Assembly (NCBI GenBank): GCA_018400565.1
Contig: JAGYMP010000259.1
Span: forward strand, 1 to 13,436
Length of the DNA: 13,436 nt
Direction of reading: 5' to 3'
Origin: Bacilli bacterium
GTDB taxonomy: Bacteria > Bacillota_I > Bacilli_A > Izemoplasmatales > Hujiaoplasmataceae
Under the pieces are notes generated by a model, which searched no databases, was not told the DNA's origin, and worked only from the letters and a program-made list of their open reading frames with translations. The position numbers were made by a program, and so were the translations under genes. Shown piece by piece: positions 13,312 to 13,436 of this stretch; position 1 is the stretch's first letter; each line of letters opens with the position of its first letter.

Positions 13312-13436
13312 ATGAAAAAATTCTTAAGTGCGTTCACGGTGCTCATCATGACCCTTCTTGCCGGAGTGGTCTTGATTCCGTGGAACAATCTAACACAATG
13401 GGGCATGGGATATGCCTACCTTGTCGGCAATGAGAT
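13312..13436 (+). CDS. Exported or membrane protein, N-terminal fragment cut by the right edge
   Basis: Only the first 41 codons are present. MKKFLSAFTVLIMTLLAGVVLIP is a signal peptide or first membrane helix (two Lys, then a hydrophobic stretch), followed by WNNLTQWGMGYAYLVGNE. There is no lipobox Cys after the hydrophobic core in what is visible. GGGAGAGGTGG at 13296-13306 is the ribosome binding site, 5 nt before the ATG, and a consensus promoter precedes it. Family not recognised. Confidence 0.75.
   Translation, partial: MKKFLSAFTVLIMTLLAGVVLIPWNNLTQWGMGYAYLVGNE

Overview
The window looks like a chromosomal segment of a Gram-positive-type bacterium (Bacillota or a related cell-wall-poor lineage such as Acholeplasma/Izemoplasma-like Mollicutes; the exact group is inference). 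The reasons are near-consensus sigma-A promoters (TTGACA-17-TATAAT), strong AGGAGG-type ribosome binding sites, Rho-independent hairpins, a lipobox lipoprotein, and a BmrCD/YheHI-like heterodimeric ABC exporter. Genes end in TGA as well as TAA/TAG and Trp is TGG, so the code is standard. Coding DNA has moderate GC; the intergenic DNA is AT-rich.

Layout. (1) 1-2838: the two halves of a heterodimeric ABC exporter, the first cut by the left edge, closed by a hairpin. (2) 2878-3044: a complete promoter / tRNA-Leu(CAA) / terminator unit. (3) 3046-3587: a lone GNAT acetyltransferase. (4) 3665-5967: an O-antigen-ligase-like membrane protein overlapping by ATGA with a cation diffusion facilitator, closed by a perfect palindromic bidirectional terminator. 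(5) 6033-9687, minus strand: an ECF sigma factor, a one-pass membrane protein translationally coupled to it (probable anti-sigma factor), and a lipoprotein. (6) 9724-12223: an HGSNAT/DUF1624-type membrane protein and an AMP-forming acyl-CoA synthetase-like enzyme in one operon, convergent with (7) a TetR-family regulator (12236-12808, minus). (8) 12809-13311: AT-rich DNA without a convincing gene, holding the TetR promoter, a possible operator and an unassigned structured element. (9) 13255-13436: a consensus promoter and the first 41 codons of an exported or membrane protein.

The most interesting part is region 5. The extracytoplasmic domain of the probable anti-sigma factor and the lipoprotein are paralogues: several short motifs occur in the same order, including an identical ISATSLL. 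Both end in extremely Asp/Glu-rich tails, and the anti-sigma tail carries four copies of a PGQGSxSPF-type repeat. A bipartite element, CCAATAA-N15-CGTATATTAAGyGAAA, lies upstream of both the sigma gene and the lipoprotein gene with identical spacing. It is the natural candidate for the promoter recognised by this ECF sigma. Together these suggest a self-regulated envelope-sensing circuit in which the sigma factor induces a surface lipoprotein copy of its own anti-sigma's sensor domain. That circuit is inferred from sequence; the repeats, overlaps and motif are directly visible.
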